From Bacteroidota bacterium (GTDB taxonomy: Bacteria > Bacteroidota > Bacteroidia > Flavobacteriales > Schleiferiaceae), in assembly GCA_003023665.1 (NCBI GenBank), contig PXYR01000085.1, forward strand, positions 1 to 7,318: DNA of 7,318 nucleotides, in the 5' to 3' direction. Under the pieces are notes generated by a model. The model did no database searches. It was not told where the DNA came from and saw nothing but the letters and a program-made list of their open reading frames with translations. Below, in pieces: positions 6,464 to 7,318 of the stretch; the first letter of the stretch is position 1; every line of letters starts with the position of its first letter. Position numbers and translations under genes: made by a program.

Positions 6464-7311
6464 ATGAAAAAAGTATTGTTTTGTATTGCCTTAGGGTTTG
6501 TTTTGAATTCGTGTTCAGATATTGGCTCATTTATGCTCTACGGGGTGATGGTGATTACATTTTTACCAATGCGGATTTGGATCCAGAATATCACGTAGAT
6601 GAGGATAAGCTGCATCTGTTCACAGCCCCATCCGATGATGATACCATTTATGGTTTGTTCTTAGGCGATTTTTCTCAAATAGAATCGGATACCATTATTG
6701 TTTATCTCCATGGAAATGCCCCTTCAATGGATGGCTTTTGGTCAACTGTTGCAGTGATGGCTAATCTGGGCGGTAAGCATAGATATGGTGTAGTTATGTA
6801 CGATTATAGAGGATTTGGAAAAAGTACAGGAACTTCAAGAAATGAAGAAACCATGGCTGCAGATTATGATGCAATCATGTTGTGGTTGGAAGATCGAGGT
6901 CTTGAGTCTGACCGAATGGTTGTTTTTGCCAATTCATTAGGTTCATTACCCGCCGGTCCTGCCGCCGCAGGAGGATCTAGAATTCCAATTGAGAAGTTGG
7001 TCCTGGAGGTCCCTCAAAGTTCTGCCAATGTGATTATGCAAAATTCCACGGGCTTAAGCCTTCCTTCATCCATGATTACAGAATACAATTTTGACATTGG
7101 TAAGAATATGGAAGACTACACAGAGCAATTACTGTGGATGCACGGTGCATTGGATGATGTGGCCCCATTAGAGACAGCTATGGGCGCAGTACAACGCCAC
7201 AATGGTTCATATTATAGGGAAGAGGTGTACCAAGACGCAGGTCACGGTCTTCGTTGGGATATTGGAACAGAAGAGTGGTCAAGAGTTTTACATGAATTTA
7301 TTCTTCACTAA
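6464..7311 (+). CDS. Alpha/beta hydrolase, lipoprotein type, with an apparent -1 frameshift near the N-terminus
   Basis: The natural start is the ATG at 6464, three bases after the preceding stop. It encodes MKKVLFCIALGFVLNSC, a good lipoprotein signal peptide with lipobox LNSC and Cys17. That frame ends at TAG 6596-6598 after 44 codons. The hydrolase body is in the -1 frame, and the switch fits the GGGG run at 6542-6545: one extra G would give a continuous 282-residue protein. In that numbering the alpha/beta hydrolase features are YLHGN at 81-85 (oxyanion region), YDYRGFGKS at 113-121, the nucleophile elbow ANSLG with Ser158 (Ala replaces the usual first Gly of GxSxG), HGALDD with Asp231 or Asp232, and AGHG with His261. 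The fold includes esterases, lipases and peptidases; the substrate is unknown. The hydrolase frame also extends back to a TTG at 6436 inside the upstream gene, but this yields no signal peptide and is unlikely to be the start. The break may be a sequencing error, a true mutation or a recoding site. Confidence 0.83.
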
Positions 7312-7316
7312 TTTTG
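7309..7316 (+). promoter_or_regulatory. Putative -7 promoter element at the right edge (TAATTTTG)
   Basis: TAATTTTG matches TAnnTTTG exactly, and its first three bases are the TAA stop of the hydrolase gene. It is followed by CG and the window end, so a downstream gene or RNA would start transcription just outside. No matching -33 TTTG is visible about 20 bases upstream (the sequence there is ATGAATTTATTC), so the call rests on the -7 half alone. Confidence 0.4.
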
Positions 7317-7318
7317 CG

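Noticed and set aside
1..7318. CRISPR arrays, insertion sequences, tRNA genes, prophage or defence-system genes
   Set aside because: No spaced direct repeats, transposase-like frames, cloverleaf sequences or phage or defence proteins were seen on either strand.

Overview
The window looks like a chromosomal segment of a member of Bacteroidota, most likely of the Flavobacteriales type. The evidence is a type IX secretion (T9SS) C-terminal sorting domain, TAnnTTTG-type -7 promoter elements, starts without Shine-Dalgarno sequences, moderately AT-rich coding sequence, and a class A RNase P RNA. Assignment below phylum is inference from protein style only.

Layout, left to right. (1) 3-2108 (+) is the C-terminal 701 residues of a large secreted multidomain protein ending in a PKD domain and a T9SS sorting domain; it closes with a strong intrinsic terminator at 2130-2156. 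(2) 2161-2670 (+) encodes a short SH3-like/Smr-domain protein whose ATG lies four bases after the terminator T-run. (3) About 2699-3066 (+) is rnpB, the RNase P RNA, with a TAnnTTTG element that uses the smr stop codon as its first bases. (4) 3098-3298 (+) is a 66-residue one-segment membrane protein, followed in the same frame by 3323-4723 (+), a GT39/PMT-type membrane glycosyltransferase. (5) A perfect 12-bp hairpin at 4726-4752 separates it from convergent trxB, 4776-5717 (-), thioredoxin reductase. (6) A divergent 86-bp intergenic region leads to 5804-6460 (+), an uncharacterised lipoprotein with a beta-rich body. Three bases later comes 6464-7311 (+), a lipoprotein-type alpha/beta hydrolase that is broken by an apparent -1 frameshift in a GGGG run. 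The right edge carries another TAnnTTTG element on the hydrolase stop codon.

How the genes relate. The content is mixed: housekeeping functions (RNase P RNA, thioredoxin reductase, Smr protein) alternate with envelope and secretion genes (T9SS cargo, GT39 transferase, two lipoproteins). Likely transcription units are the small membrane protein with the GT39 gene and the lipoprotein with the hydrolase; trxB and rnpB appear to be transcribed alone. I see no mobile element, CRISPR array, tRNA or phage gene, and no convincing new multi-gene system. The items most worth a second look are the hydrolase frameshift, the promoter elements fused to stop codons, the terminator abutting the smr start, and the in-frame small protein/GT39 pair.
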